A DNA stretch of 64,000 nt from an uncultured Bacteroidaceae bacterium (GCA_944321635.1 CALULY010000001.1:119885-183884); one strand, 5' to 3'. Shown: positions 18,405 to 27,981, counted from the stretch's first letter. The notes: generated by a model not told the origin, from the sequence alone. Made by a program: numbers and translations.

Positions 18405-19370
18405 ATGATAAACTATCTGAAAAAGTTGTTTTCCGCCGGTGGTGGCGGCACTGCCGAGGGGAAGTCGAGGGAAGATGAGAAGAATTTTGACTTGTTGAAA
18501 TATGACGGAATCCGTGCCATGCGGATGGGCAAGGCGGACTATGCAGAGAAATGCTTCGCCCGTGCGCTTGAGATCCGGGCGGATGCAGAGACTTTGCGTT
18601 GCCTGGCGTCGCTCTATGCCGGTACCGGGCGCGGTGGCGAAGCCGTCGAGGTGCTGACCCGCCTTGTCGAGGTCGAGCCCGATGCGGCCGATGTAATGGT
18701 GACGATGGCGGGGCTGCTCTATGCTGCTGACGACTATGACGGGGCACGCCGCCAGGCACAGGCGGCCTTGGCGGTCGATGAAGGCAATGCAGAGGCTCTC
18801 CTGGCTCTGGGCAAGGCCGACTGGAAACTTGGCAACGAACTGGAGGCCATAGCTGATTTGACGCGTGCGATAGGTGCGAGGGACGGTTATGCCGAGGCTG
18901 TGTTGACGCGTGCCGAGGTGCTTGCGGCGATGAGGCAGCCCACAGAGGCTCTGGCCGACATAGAGACAGCACTCGGCATCGATGGCGAGAACGAGCAGGC
19001 TCTGATGCTCAAGGGACGTTTGCTCGCAATGACGGGCGACGTGGCTGGGGCTTTGGCGGCATGGGATGCGCTGGTGGCGGTCAACCCGTTCAATTTTGAT
19101 GCCTACGTCGCCAAGGCCGGGTTGCTCACAGACCAAGGCAAAGCGGCCGAGGCAGTGGCAGTCATCGACGAGGCTTTGGAACTTTCGTCTGCTATCCCGC
19201 AGCTTTACAAGGCGAGAGGCCGTGCGCGGCTTGCGCTCGGGGACAAGGACGGGGCGGCAGAGGACGTGCGCAAGGCTCTGGAACTGCGTCCCGAGGATGC
19301 CGTGAGCATCGACGGCAAATTCTCCAACAAGCCGATGGAGTTTGACAACATCGTCGGCATATTCAAATAA
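18405..19370 (+). CDS. TPR-repeat protein
   Basis: This 321-aa cytosolic protein starts at the ATG at 18405 (MINYLKKLFSAGGGG). It is built almost entirely of 34-residue tetratricopeptide repeats, recognisable by recurring A-x3-A-L-x-(I/L) patterns such as AEKCFARALEIRADAE, ARRQAQAALAVDEGNAEALL and ALADIETALGIDGENEQAL. TPR arrays mediate protein-protein contacts, and no catalytic domain is present. The DAHP synthase fusion gene follows after 3 bp, so the two are co-transcribed. A TAATTTTG element (18378-18385) lies 19 bp upstream of the ATG. Confidence 0.85.
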   Translation: MINYLKKLFSAGGGGTAEGKSREDEKNFDLLKYDGIRAMRMGKADYAEKCFARALEIRADAETLRCLASLYAGTGRGGEAVEVLTRLVEVEPDAADVMVTMAGLLYAADDYDGARRQAQAALAVDEGNAEALLALGKADWKLGNELEAIADLTRAIGARDGYAEAVLTRAEVLAAMRQPTEALADIETALGIDGENEQALMLKGRLLAMTGDVAGALAAWDALVAVNPFNFDAYVAKAGLLTDQGKAAEAVAVIDEALELSSAIPQLYKARGRARLALGDKDGAAEDVRKALELRPEDAVSIDGKFSNKPMEFDNIVGIFK

Positions 19371-19373
19371 GGT

Positions 19374-20447
19374 ATGATGCAGATCCGACCGATATGCCTC
19401 CCGAGGACTCCACGGGGCAAACTCCTCATCGCCGGGCCGTGCAGTGCCGAGAGCGAAGGGCAGGTGCTGGACACGGCGCGCCAGTTGGCGGCGATGGGTG
19501 TAAGGGTGTTCCGCGCAGGGCTTTGGAAGCCGAGGACGCGCCCAGGCTCATTTGAGGGAGTAGGGGAGGCAGGCCTTCCATGGCTCGCCCGTGCCAAAGA
19601 GGAGACGGGCATGATGACAGCAACCGAGGTCGCTAATGCCGAGCACGTGAGGCTTGCCCTTGATGCCGGCGTGGATGTGTTGTGGATAGGGACACGCACA
19701 TCGACCAACCCGTTTGCGGTGCAAGAAATCGCTGACGCCTTGCGCGGCAGCGACGTGACTGTGCTTGTCAAAAACCCCATTGCCCCTGACACCGCGCTTT
19801 GGGCTGGCGCGATTGAGCGCATCTGGAATGCGGGCATCCGCAACATCGGTGCTATCCACCGGGGCTTCGGGGCGTACGGGCAAATGACCTACCGCAACCG
19901 TCCGCAGTGGGATGTCCCGCTCGAGTTGCACGGACGCTTGCCCGGGCTGAGCGTCATCTGCGACCCCAGCCACATAGCGGGCGACCGTCGCCTTGTGCAT
20001 GAATTGTGCCAACAGGCGATGGATCTCAACATGGACGGGCTCATAGTGGAGGTGCACTCCAATCCGCAGGCGGCCATGAGCGATGCCAAGCAGCAATTGA
20101 CCCCGGAAGAACTGGGGCAAATCATCAAGGCATTGGTGATAAACGACGCGGCGGGCAAGGTTGACGAGCAGATCAACATCCTGCGTGCCAAGATAGATGA
20201 GATCGACAACAACCTGATCGACTCCCTCGCACGCCGCATGGAGGTGGTTGCCGAGATTGGCAAATGCAAGAAGGCGCAAGGGCTGACGGTGTTGCAGGTT
20301 GAACGCTACAATGCCGTGCTTGCCAAGTGGAGGGCGATGGGTGTACGGCGCGGGCTTCCGGAGGATTTCATAGGGCATATATACGAACTGATCCATTCAG
20401 AAGCTGTCGCACGGCAGTTTGAGGCCGGCAGGGAGGATGCACGATGA
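19374..20447 (+). CDS. Bifunctional DAHP synthase / chorismate mutase
   Basis: This 357-aa enzyme catalyses the first step of the shikimate pathway and also converts chorismate to prephenate. The N-terminal 260 residues are a type I-beta DAHP synthase (KLLIAGPCSAES, GLWKPRTRPGSFEG, DVLWIGTRTS, VKNPIAPD, CDPSHIAG, EVHSNPQAAMSDAKQQL). The C-terminal 90 residues are an AroQ-type helical chorismate mutase (RAKIDEIDNNLIDSLARRMEV, IGKCKKAQ). The order DAHP synthase then chorismate mutase is characteristic of Bacteroidota; the mutase domain may serve as a regulatory module for prephenate feedback. A second ATG at 19377 is an equally plausible start. Confidence 0.94.
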   Translation: MMQIRPICLPRTPRGKLLIAGPCSAESEGQVLDTARQLAAMGVRVFRAGLWKPRTRPGSFEGVGEAGLPWLARAKEETGMMTATEVANAEHVRLALDAGVDVLWIGTRTSTNPFAVQEIADALRGSDVTVLVKNPIAPDTALWAGAIERIWNAGIRNIGAIHRGFGAYGQMTYRNRPQWDVPLELHGRLPGLSVICDPSHIAGDRRLVHELCQQAMDLNMDGLIVEVHSNPQAAMSDAKQQLTPEELGQIIKALVINDAAGKVDEQINILRAKIDEIDNNLIDSLARRMEVVAEIGKCKKAQGLTVLQVERYNAVLAKWRAMGVRRGLPEDFIGHIYELIHSEAVARQFEAGREDAR

Positions 20448-21271
20448 GGTGGCATCCGCTGTTGGCTGTCGTCGTTGCCATGCTGGCAATGACGTCGTGT
20501 GTCACGCGCTATCACGTCAAGACGGAGGGAATGGCGCGGGTGCGCTACTACCGTTTCGCCCACAAGGACGTGCCTCGCGGCTTTGATGGCGCTTTGCTGG
20601 TGTTTGCGTCGGACTTCCATTACAAGAGCAAGTTCGGTGACAAGCGTTTGCATGGCACTGTCGAGACGATAAGGAGGATAAACCCCGACATCCTCATGCT
20701 CGGAGGGGACTACAAGGAGGAATGTGGCAACATACCTGCCCTCTTTGATGCTCTCGGCGGTTTGGATGTGCCTCTTGGAAAATATGCGGTGATGGGCAAC
20801 AATGATTATGAGGAGTGCTATGGTGAAATTGCCGATGCCATGCGCCGCAACGGCATACGTTTGCTTGAACATGAGTGCGACACAATCGTCCGTGCCGGCG
20901 ACCGCATCATCGTTGCCGGGGTGCGCAATCCATTCGATCCTGCCAACTTGCAGTCGCCGACACTGGGACTGGCTGATGATGACTTTGTGGTGTTGCTCGT
21001 CCACACCCCAGACTATGCGCAGGACAGTGACATTGCCAACACCGATTTGGTGCTGTCCGGGCACACGCACGGCGGGCAGGTGACGTTGTTTGGTTATGCT
21101 CCTGTCATTCCGTCAAAGTATGGCCAACGCTTCCGCACCGGGATGAAGCGTAACGATGACGGCATCCCGATCATCATCACCAACGGCCTCGGGACGTCGA
21201 GGAGGAATGTCCGAGCCTTCGCGCCAAGTGAAATAGTCGTTGTAGAACTGAGACGCGCGGCAGAAGAGTGA
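20444..21271 (+). CDS. Lipoprotein metallophosphoesterase, YkuE-like
   Basis: This 275-aa protein has a lipoprotein signal peptide ending in the lipobox AMTSC (Cys19). The calcineurin-like phosphoesterase motifs follow in order: FASDFHY, LMLGGDYKE, VMGNNDYEEC (GNND in place of GNHD), and LVLSGHTHGGQ. These bind a dinuclear metal centre. YkuE-type enzymes include envelope phosphoesterases such as lipid-A-precursor or peptidoglycan-linked hydrolases; the substrate is not predictable here. The start overlaps the stop of the upstream gene by 4 bp. It ends at a bidirectional terminator. Confidence 0.88.
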   Translation: MRWHPLLAVVVAMLAMTSCVTRYHVKTEGMARVRYYRFAHKDVPRGFDGALLVFASDFHYKSKFGDKRLHGTVETIRRINPDILMLGGDYKEECGNIPALFDALGGLDVPLGKYAVMGNNDYEECYGEIADAMRRNGIRLLEHECDTIVRAGDRIIVAGVRNPFDPANLQSPTLGLADDDFVVLLVHTPDYAQDSDIANTDLVLSGHTHGGQVTLFGYAPVIPSKYGQRFRTGMKRNDDGIPIIITNGLGTSRRNVRAFAPSEIVVVELRRAAEE

Positions 21272-21283
21272 ACATGAAAACAA

Positions 21284-21311
21284 AAGCTGCGGTCGGTAAC
21301 GGCCGCAGCTT
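21284..21311. terminator. Bidirectional terminator
   Basis: AAGCTGCGG at 21284-21292 pairs with CCGCAGCTT at 21303-21311 across a 10-nt loop, with A/T-rich flanks on both sides (CAAAAG before, TATATTATAT after). It lies between convergent genes: the phosphoesterase on the plus strand and the S46 peptidase on the minus strand. Confidence 0.8.
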
Positions 21312-21337
21312 ATATTATATATGGTATAGGAGTCTGC

Positions 21338-23506
21338 TCAGTTCTCAATCGTCATCTCGTCAATCAGCCTTTGGCAACCGCCGAGTTTGTCGATGATGAA
21401 GAGGACATACCTGATGTCAACGCCGATGCAACGTTGCAGGTCGTTGTCAAAGTGGATGTCACCGCTGAGGGATTCCCAGTTGCCGTCAAACGCGCAGCCG
21501 ATGAGCCTGCCTTTGCTGTCAAGGATGGGCGAACCAGAGTTGCCACCGGTTATGTCGTTGGTGGTGATGAATGCGACCGGCATCCTCCCGTCAGGCATTG
21601 CATATTGCCCGAAGTCCTTGGCTGCATAGAGTTCCTTGAGCTTGTCGGGGACGACGAATTCGGGGTTCTCAGGATCTTCTTTCTCCATGACTCCGTCAAG
21701 CGTGGTGTAGTAGCCATAGTGCACCGCATCCATCGGGTCGTAGGACTTGACGTTGCCGTATGTGAGGCGGATCGTGAAGTTGGCATCAGGCGCGGATGGC
21801 AAGTTCTCGTAGGCTTGTTTCATCTCGCACAGCCCACGGATGTAGGTCTTGTGGGGAACTGCCAACGTCTCTTCCATCTTTGCCATAAACGCGCTGATGT
21901 TAATCAAGTTGTTGGACATCGATTTGCTGAAGCGATAGCCGAGGTCTTTGTTCAACGCCTTTTCCGATGGTTTCTTGAGGAACTTGGCAAGGTTGTCCCT
22001 GTTGCTGAAGATGGATCTGGCATAAAGGTCGTCGATGAACTTGTCGTAGTCGCCCTTGTATTCATTCTCTACTATGTCGTAGAAGTCCGGTTTGCTGCTT
22101 CCAGCCAGTTTGGCATAGAGCGGGAGGACGGCTTTGGCCACTTGCTTGTCTACGCCGTGGTCATAGTCTTTGTTGTGGATTTGGTCATAAACGACATCGA
22201 GTTTCGCCTTTGCGCCCTCAAACTGGTCTTCATCGCCTGCCTCTTTTGCCCTGATGAGTTCATCAAGGAGCTGGGACGGGGTGCGGAATTCCACTGCCAT
22301 GAAGGTTTCGATGCCGCAAGTCCACAAATAGGTCATTTCTGTCGCCTCTTTGATGTGGCTGTCTATCTCATTGACCACGGTCTTGTAGGCATCATTGCCT
22401 TGCTCGTTGGCAAAACGGGCGAAATCCTTCTCCTGCTGGTCCTTTTGTTCGAGCACTTTGTTGTCGATGATGGCCTTGTTCATTCCGATGGCGTTTTTCC
22501 AATAGTTGCTTGATGAGGCGAATTTGCTTGCATACTGTATACGCACCTTGTCACTTGCCGCCATCACATCACGGAGGACATTGAGCCTTGCATCACGGAT
22601 AGCGATGCGGGGTTCGTTTTCCGAACTCATCATCATCTCCACTTCGCTGCGTGTCAAGTAACGGCTTGTCGAGCCAGGGAAGCCCATGATCATGGCATAG
22701 TCGCCCTCCTCGTAGCCGCCAAGCGATATTGTCAGATGCTTGTCCGTCTTAAGCGGAACGTTGTCCTCGGAGTATTCGCAAGGTTCTCCGTCGGCATTGG
22801 CGTAAATCCTGAACACCGAGAAGTCGCAGGTGTGACGCGGCCACATCCAGTTGTCGGTCTCACCGCCGAATTTGCCTATGCTCGACGGGGGAGCGGCGAC
22901 CATGCGGATGTCCTCATACACCTTTATGTAGAACATATAGTACTTGTTGCCGGCGTAGAACGGGAGCAACTCGGTCACGATGCCGGGTTTGCCTTTGTAT
23001 TCGCTATTCTCATAAAGTTCTTTCCGCAGGTTGTCCAGGAATACATAGTCCAACGACTCGCTTTCGGTGATTTGCCCGCTCTGGATCCTGTCGTTGACGA
23101 TGCCGGTGACATCGACGATCTTGTCGATGAATCTGAACTCCAATCCCGGGCAAGGCAGTTCATCCTCCATTGTCTCCGCCCAGAACCCGTCTGTCAAGTA
23201 GTCGTGCTCGACAGAACTGTGCTGCTGGATGGATTCATATCCGCAGTGGTGGTTCGTGAGAATCAACCCCTGGCCGGAGATAATCTCCCCTGTGCAGCCG
23301 CCGCCGAATATTCCAACAGCGTCTTTCAATGCCACCCCTCCAGGGTTGTAGAGGTCGTTGGCGTTGAGTTCGAGCCCGGCCTTTTGCATGAGCTCGATGG
23401 AGTTCTGCTCTTCCATCATCTGCAAAAGCCACATCCCTTCGTCGGCCTGCGCCGCCCCCGTGAACATGAGGGCGAGTGCAATCAATCTTACTTTCAGTTT
23501 GTTCAT
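21338..23506 (-). CDS. S46-family dipeptidyl-peptidase, DPP7-type
   Basis: This 722-aa enzyme has a signal peptide (residues 1-21) and acts in the periplasm, removing dipeptides from peptide N-termini. The catalytic His is in [11 protein letters not shown] (about 86/87), the Asp probably in HTCDFSVFR, and the Ser in ITGGNSGSP (Ser657). The subsite residue that is Arg in Asp/Glu-specific DPP11 is Gly675 here (AFDGNWE), which predicts the DPP7 preference for hydrophobic P1 residues. It lies 15 bp downstream of the radical-SAM maturase and is probably co-transcribed with it. Confidence 0.93.
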   Translation of the reverse strand: MNKLKVRLIALALMFTGAAQADEGMWLLQMMEEQNSIELMQKAGLELNANDLYNPGGVALKDAVGIFGGGCTGEIISGQGLILTNHHCGYESIQQHSSVEHDYLTDGFWAETMEDELPCPGLEFRFIDKIVDVTGIVNDRIQSGQITESESLDYVFLDNLRKELYENSEYKGKPGIVTELLPFYAGNKYYMFYIKVYEDIRMVAAPPSSIGKFGGETDNWMWPRHTCDFSVFRIYANADGEPCEYSEDNVPLKTDKHLTISLGGYEEGDYAMIMGFPGSTSRYLTRSEVEMMMSSENEPRIAIRDARLNVLRDVMAASDKVRIQYASKFASSSNYWKNAIGMNKAIIDNKVLEQKDQQEKDFARFANEQGNDAYKTVVNEIDSHIKEATEMTYLWTCGIETFMAVEFRTPSQLLDELIRAKEAGDEDQFEGAKAKLDVVYDQIHNKDYDHGVDKQVAKAVLPLYAKLAGSSKPDFYDIVENEYKGDYDKFIDDLYARSIFSNRDNLAKFLKKPSEKALNKDLGYRFSKSMSNNLINISAFMAKMEETLAVPHKTYIRGLCEMKQAYENLPSAPDANFTIRLTYGNVKSYDPMDAVHYGYYTTLDGVMEKEDPENPEFVVPDKLKELYAAKDFGQYAMPDGRMPVAFITTNDITGGNSGSPILDSKGRLIGCAFDGNWESLSGDIHFDNDLQRCIGVDIRYVLFIIDKLGGCQRLIDEMTIEN

Positions 23507-23521
23507 TTCGATATTGTTTAG

Positions 23522-24760
23522 TTAGTGGTTTTGCTGTTTGTTCCCGCTCTCCTTGAGCCAGCGCATGACGTTGGCGGGTGGGCGGTTGTTTGCGTATTCG
23601 TTTTTCATGTAATCCATCGTCGGGGCAGCGTGCTTGAAAAACTTGCGATAGCCTGCGCAGAGATAGTTATGCCCCTTCTCTCCGTCCTTTGAGGTGGCAA
23701 AGCGGTTGCGCGGGCATTCACCGTGGCAGGCGAACAACCATTGGCACTCGCGGCACTGTCGTGTGAGCTTGCCCTCCTTGATGGATGCAAAATCCTTTTG
23801 CTTGCTGCTGAACATCATCTCTATCAGTGTCGAGTGGTGGATGTTCCCCAACTTGTATTCAGGGAACACGAAGTGGTCGCACGAGTAAACGTCCCCGTTG
23901 TGCTCCATCACAGCAGCGTGGCCGCATTGGCGTGCCAAGGAACAGACACCGGGTTCGACACCGACCCAGTTGGCAAGGGTGCTGTCAAACATCTGCACGA
24001 AGTAAGTTCCTACATCCTCCTTTATCCACTCATCGTACACGCCGCAAAGGAAGTCCCCCCATTGCTCCGGGCGCACGGAGAACGCGGCCAATTCGCCCGT
24101 CTCCTCCGACCCGTAGTGCAGCAGCTTGCCATCGCTGGAATATCTCTCCACGATGGGAGTGAACTGGATGTAGTGGCATCCCGCCTCGCGGAAGAAGTGG
24201 TAGAACGCGGCAGGTTCGTCAGCATTGGCCGAGTTGACGGTTGCCATGACGTTGAACTCCACGTTGTGCCTTTGCAACATCTCGATGCCGCGCATCACTT
24301 GCCCAAAGCTTGAGCCGCCGCGTGCGTCGTGCCTGAATCGGTCGTGCATCGCCTGTGTCCCGTCGATGGATATGCCGACCAGGAAGCCGTTGTCATGCAG
24401 GAACCGGCACCACTCGTCAGTCAGCAATGTCCCGTTGGTCTGGATGCTGTTCTCGATGTGGCGGCCGCCGGCATATTTGCGTTGCATCTGCAATGCTTTG
24501 CGGTAGAAGCTGACTGGACGCATCAGCGGCTCGCCGCCATGCCATGTGAACATCACCGAGGGCGTGGTCTGGCACTCGATGTAGGAACGCACAAACCGCT
24601 CCAGCGTGCTGTCGTCCATCATCATGGGACGTCCAGCTCCGCGATAGAGGGATTTCTTCTCAAGGTAATAGCAGTAGTCGCACGCCAGGTTGCACATCGC
24701 CCCGGCGGGTTTGCACATGACGTATATGTTTTTGGCAAATAGCTGTATGTCGTTGCTCAT
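23522..24760 (-). CDS. Anaerobic sulfatase-maturase-type radical SAM enzyme
   Basis: This 412-aa cytosolic enzyme belongs to the anSME/SPASM family, which oxidises an active-site Cys or Ser of sulfatases to formylglycine. The radical-SAM motif is C23-x3-C27-x2-C30 within AGAMCNLACDYCYYLEK. TWHGGEPLMRP and FNVMATVNSANAD are typical of the TIM barrel. The C-terminal SPASM region has CSLARQCGHAAVMEHNGDVY, CDHFVFPEY and CRECQWLFACHGECPRNR, giving the Cys ligands of two auxiliary clusters. No sulfatase is encoded in the window, so its substrates must lie elsewhere. Confidence 0.92.
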   Translation of the reverse strand: MSNDIQLFAKNIYVMCKPAGAMCNLACDYCYYLEKKSLYRGAGRPMMMDDSTLERFVRSYIECQTTPSVMFTWHGGEPLMRPVSFYRKALQMQRKYAGGRHIENSIQTNGTLLTDEWCRFLHDNGFLVGISIDGTQAMHDRFRHDARGGSSFGQVMRGIEMLQRHNVEFNVMATVNSANADEPAAFYHFFREAGCHYIQFTPIVERYSSDGKLLHYGSEETGELAAFSVRPEQWGDFLCGVYDEWIKEDVGTYFVQMFDSTLANWVGVEPGVCSLARQCGHAAVMEHNGDVYSCDHFVFPEYKLGNIHHSTLIEMMFSSKQKDFASIKEGKLTRQCRECQWLFACHGECPRNRFATSKDGEKGHNYLCAGYRKFFKHAAPTMDYMKNEYANNRPPANVMRWLKESGNKQQNH

Positions 24761-24805
24761 CTCATGTGAGGTTAAGTGTCATGCGAATAGTTGGATGCTG
24801 CTCGG

Positions 24806-24813
24806 CAAATATA
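24806..24813 (-). promoter_or_regulatory. Candidate promoter of the maturase-DPP7 pair
   Basis: On the minus strand TATATTTG matches TAnnTTTG exactly, 46 bp before the maturase ATG. A TTG lies roughly 22 bp further upstream as a weak -33 element. Confidence 0.55.
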
Positions 24814-24861
24814 TGTAATAACGATGCAATAAAGCAACACCCCGCCCCCATCACCCCGTCC

Positions 24862-25665
24862 TCACTCCAGTGCGTAAAGGGGCGACGGGACATATCGCGC
24901 CAGCGGCGTGACCTCCACGTCGCGGCCGACCGTGACGCCGGCAGCCTCAAGCGCGAGGACGACCGTCTGCGCCGCCACCTCAGGGCGGTTGTTGTCCTGG
25001 CTGATGTGGCAGAGCCAGACGTGGCGCAGGTTGTCGCGGTAGTTGTCGGCGACGAACATCGCGGCCTCGGTGTTGCACAGGTGGCCCGTGCTGCTCTTCA
25101 CACGCTCCTTGAGCGGGCGGGGGTAAGGACCGTTCTCCAGCATCATCGCGTCATAGTTGGTCTCGATCACGAGGTAGTCCGCCCCTGCGGCGTGCGCCTT
25201 GACCTCATCGGTGATTTGCCCGCAGTCGGTCACGAGGACAAACACCCGTCCGCCAGCCTCGATGCGCCACCCCACATTGTCAGCCGAGTCGTGCGGCACT
25301 GCAAACGGGGTTGCCGACAAATCGCCGATGTCCAGCCTTTGCCCCTTGGTCACGGCACGCGCAGACCCGCGCAGCTTCTGGCGTATGCAATAGTTCCTGT
25401 TGATCCCATCGATGACATCGGCGGTGGCATAGACCGGGATGCCCGCCCTCTCACCGAGCCAGCCAGCCGACCGCACGTGGTCGAGATGGTCGTGGGTGAT
25501 AAGCACGGCATCGATGCTGCCGATGTCGATGCCACTGTCCTTGAGTATGCTCCTTGTCTTCCTGATGCCGATGCCCGCATCGATTAGTATGGCCGTCCGC
25601 CCCGCCGCGAGGTAGTAGCAATTGCCGCTGCTGCCGCTGCCGAGGCTCATGAATCTCATCTCCAT
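24862..25665 (-). CDS. Metallo-beta-lactamase-fold hydrolase, WalJ/YycJ-like
   Basis: This 267-aa cytosolic protein starts at the ATG at 25665, shortly after an AAAGGAC sequence; the next ATG is 25659. RFMSLGSGSSGNCYYL followed by ILIDAGIG is the characteristic opening of the YycJ/WalJ family. The metal-binding motif is ITHDHLDHV, with later ligands in AVPHDSADNVGW, LVIETNYD and LCHISQDNN. Family members are 5'-to-3' exonucleases linked to DNA repair or cell-wall signalling in Gram-positives; the role in Bacteroidales is less clear. Confidence 0.87.
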   Translation of the reverse strand: MEMRFMSLGSGSSGNCYYLAAGRTAILIDAGIGIRKTRSILKDSGIDIGSIDAVLITHDHLDHVRSAGWLGERAGIPVYATADVIDGINRNYCIRQKLRGSARAVTKGQRLDIGDLSATPFAVPHDSADNVGWRIEAGGRVFVLVTDCGQITDEVKAHAAGADYLVIETNYDAMMLENGPYPRPLKERVKSSTGHLCNTEAAMFVADNYRDNLRHVWLCHISQDNNRPEVAAQTVVLALEAAGVTVGRDVEVTPLARYVPSPLYALE

Positions 25666-25994
25666 GTCCTTTGAATTGAAATGGCGCGAATTTAGGAAAA
25701 ATCCGCCACATCCCCATCCCGCCCGGCCGTTGCGGCCAGTGGAGCACGTCGGGACATCCCAAGTCCCGATGCGTGAAGGAGGCGCATCGCTGGGAGATAT
25801 GCCTGCCATGGTTGCAGCCCAGGCCAAGCCTCCAGAGCCTCCCGCGCTATCATAATATAATATATGCAGGCAAATATGCCGAGACGCATGAAGCCACGCC
25901 CCCAGTCGGGCGGTGAGCCGCCCGCTAATGCCTGCGACGTGGATGGGCGGGTGCCATGTCTCTCTGCAAGCCGCGCGCGGCGGTCCAGGTCGGT
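25666..25994. other. Intergenic, no gene recognised
   Basis: GC-rich intergenic DNA between the MBL hydrolase start and repeat copy B. Short frames show no recognisable similarity. An AT-rich stretch (ATAATATAATATATG) lies near 25851-25865. The opposing genes are divergent, so promoters are expected, but only a weak -7-like TAAATTCG was found for the hydrolase. Confidence 0.5.
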
Positions 25995-26268
25995 AGGGCA
26001 GGGGACAAATCCGATGATGTCAGACCTGGACTCCCACTGCCTGCCGGGAAAAGTTCACCCGGGTCAGGCCTAAAGTTTATTTCCCCCTGACATAAAGTAA
26101 AAACAAAACTTCTGAATATATAAACAGAACTTTTGTTTATATAAACAGAAGTTTTGAATATATAAACAAAACTTTTGAATGAACTTTACGTCAGGACATA
26201 CTGAACTTTTCCCGGTGAGAGATGTCGTTTTTCGTCAGGCTTCTTCTGATTTGATGCCCGTGGCAGGG
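25995..26268. repeat. Dispersed 22-bp-phased element, copy B
   Basis: Five 22-bp units run at 25995-26104 (GGGTCAGGCCTAAAGTT at 26061, CCCCCTGACATAAAGT at 26083). A 76-bp core of 21-bp palindromic steps follows at 26105-26180 (CAGAACTTTTGTTTATATAA and variants), then four inverted units at 26181-26268 (GAACTTTACGTCAGG, GAACTTTTCCCGGTGAG). TGACATAAAG on the left mirrors CTTTACGTCA on the right, and GCCGGGAAAAGTTC mirrors GAACTTTTCCCGGT. It is located between the divergent MBL hydrolase and mlaE genes. Confidence 0.9.
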
Positions 26269-26332
26269 CATCGCAAGGGTTAATTTGTGGCAACAAAACC
26301 CGCGGGCCGCGCCCGGTTTCCGGGAATTGTCT

Positions 26333-26340
26333 TACATTTG
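26333..26340 (+). promoter_or_regulatory. Candidate -7 promoter element for mlaEF
   Basis: TACATTTG fits TAnnTTTG, 24 bp before the preferred mlaE start at 26365. No TTTG is seen at the standard upstream distance. If used, it rules out the upstream GTG at 26287 as the start. Confidence 0.5.
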
Positions 26341-26364
26341 TGCCACCAATCTAAAGCGTGTGTC

Positions 26365-27108
26365 ATGTTAAAGGCTTTGGCTTCAGTCGGCAGGTATGTC
26401 TCGCTCATGTGGCGTGTCTTTGCGCGCCCCGAGCGCTACGGGATGTACTTCAAGCAGTATCTCAAGGAGTTGCAGCAGTTGGGCGTCAACTCGATAGGCA
26501 TCGTGTTGCTCATCTCGTTGTTCATCGGTGCCGTGATCACAATCCAGATCAAGCTTAACATCGAGAGCCCCTGGATGCCGAAATGGACGGTGGGCTACGT
26601 GACGAGGGAAATCCTGCTGCTGGAATTCTCCTCGGCCATCATGTGCCTCATACTTGCGGGCAAGATAGGTTCAAACATAGCGTCAGAACTCGGCACGATG
26701 CGTGTCACGCAGCAGATCGACGCGCTGGAAATCATGGGGATAAACTCGGCCTCCTACCTGATACTGCCAAAGATCGGGGCGTTGATGACGATGATCCCGG
26801 TGCTGGTCATCTTCAGCATATTCGCGGGCATCATCGGCGCATTCGCCTCGTGCTGGTTCATAGGGATAATGCCGGCTACGGTGCTGGAGTACGGTTTGCA
26901 GTATATGTTCGTCGAGTGGTATGTGTGGTGCGGCTTCATCAAGTCGTTTTTCTTCGCCTTCATCATCGCGAGCGTCTCTTCTTATTTCGGCTACACGGTT
27001 GACGGTGGTTCCATCGAGGTGGGCAAGGCGAGCACCGACGCGGTGGTGCTGAGCAGCGTGCTCATCCTTTTCGCCGACCTGGTGCTAACTCAATTGTTGA
27101 TGGGATGA
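26365..27108 (+). CDS. mlaE: MlaE-type ABC transporter permease
   Basis: This 247-aa inner-membrane permease belongs to the MlaE/YrbE/TGD1 family, which moves phospholipids between membranes to maintain outer-membrane asymmetry. Typical features are several hydrophobic helices, a cytoplasmic-loop-like SELGTMRVTQQIDALEIMG (the family's coupling region) and the C-terminal GGSIEVGKASTDAVVLSSVL. The ATG at 26365 (MLKALASVG) gives the usual family start. The stop overlaps mlaF by 4 bp. Confidence 0.92.
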   Translation: MLKALASVGRYVSLMWRVFARPERYGMYFKQYLKELQQLGVNSIGIVLLISLFIGAVITIQIKLNIESPWMPKWTVGYVTREILLLEFSSAIMCLILAGKIGSNIASELGTMRVTQQIDALEIMGINSASYLILPKIGALMTMIPVLVIFSIFAGIIGAFASCWFIGIMPATVLEYGLQYMFVEWYVWCGFIKSFFFAFIIASVSSYFGYTVDGGSIEVGKASTDAVVLSSVLILFADLVLTQLLMG

Positions 27109-27899
27109 TAGAGGTCAGTCATTTATACAAATCATTTGACGGCGTTGACGTGCTCACTGACATCAATGCCAAGTTCTACGACGGCAAGACGAACCTCATA
27201 ATCGGGCAGAGCGGCTCGGGCAAGACCGTGCTGGTCAAGTGCCTTGTGGGGCTGCTCATGCCGGAGAGGGGCGAACTGATGTATGACAATCGTGATTTCC
27301 TCAAGATGGACAAGCGCGAGAAGAAGAGGCTTAGGACTGAGATGGGGATGCTGTTCCAGAGCGCGGCATTGTTTGACTCGATGACTGTGCTTGAGAATGT
27401 GATGTTCCCCCTCGATATGTTCTCGGACAAGACCTACCGCGAGCGCGCCAGGCGTGCCATGTTCTGCCTCGACCGTGTGAACCTGACTGCTGCAAAGTCC
27501 AAGTACCCGTCGGAAATCAGCGGTGGTATGCAAAAGCGTGTCGCCATCGCCCGAGCCATTGCGCTCAACCCCAAATACCTCTTTTGCGACGAGCCCAACT
27601 CCGGGCTTGACCCAAAGACCTCGCTGGTGATTGACGAACTCATCCACGGCATCACGCATGAATATGGCATCACCACCATAATAAACACTCACGACATGAA
27701 TTCGGTCATGGGCATAGGCGAAAACATCGTCTTCATCCACAAAGGCGTGAAAGAGTGGGAGGGGACAAGCAAAGACATCTTTGCCGCGCAGAACGAGAAA
27801 CTGGTGGATTTCATCTTCGCGAGCGACCTTTTCAAGAAAGTGCGCGATGTCGAGATGCGCGAGGCTGCATCTGGCGGCGCGGCGGCAAGGCGCGGATGA
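27105..27899 (+). CDS. mlaF: MlaF-type ABC transporter ATPase
   Basis: This 264-aa ATPase partners MlaE. Walker A GQSGSGKT is at 34-41, the Q-loop follows in GMLFQSAALFDSMTVLENV, the signature is EISGGMQKRVAIARA, Walker B is YLFCDEPNSGLDP, and the switch His is in IINTHDMNS. The ALFDSMTV sequence is typical of MlaF. A gene for the MlaD substrate-binding MCE protein is expected next to this pair in many Bacteroidota but does not follow here; the next gene is the sigma factor. Confidence 0.93.
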   Translation: MIEVSHLYKSFDGVDVLTDINAKFYDGKTNLIIGQSGSGKTVLVKCLVGLLMPERGELMYDNRDFLKMDKREKKRLRTEMGMLFQSAALFDSMTVLENVMFPLDMFSDKTYRERARRAMFCLDRVNLTAAKSKYPSEISGGMQKRVAIARAIALNPKYLFCDEPNSGLDPKTSLVIDELIHGITHEYGITTIINTHDMNSVMGIGENIVFIHKGVKEWEGTSKDIFAAQNEKLVDFIFASDLFKKVRDVEMREAASGGAAARRG

Positions 27900-27981
27900 C
27901 GCTGCCTCCGCTTTTGACCGATGACGGGAGGCAAAGCGCAGTTTATGCACCGCTTGTTTCGCGACATTAGGAATAATGATG

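Noticed and set aside
25971..26268. CRISPR-like reading of the phased arrays
   Set aside because: Units are palindromic and diverged with no constant repeat/unique spacer pattern, and no cas genes are near.
26287..26364. Longer MlaE start at GTG 26287
   Set aside because: The extra 26 residues have no similarity to MlaE, the -7 element lies inside them, and the ATG at 26365 gives the normal family start.
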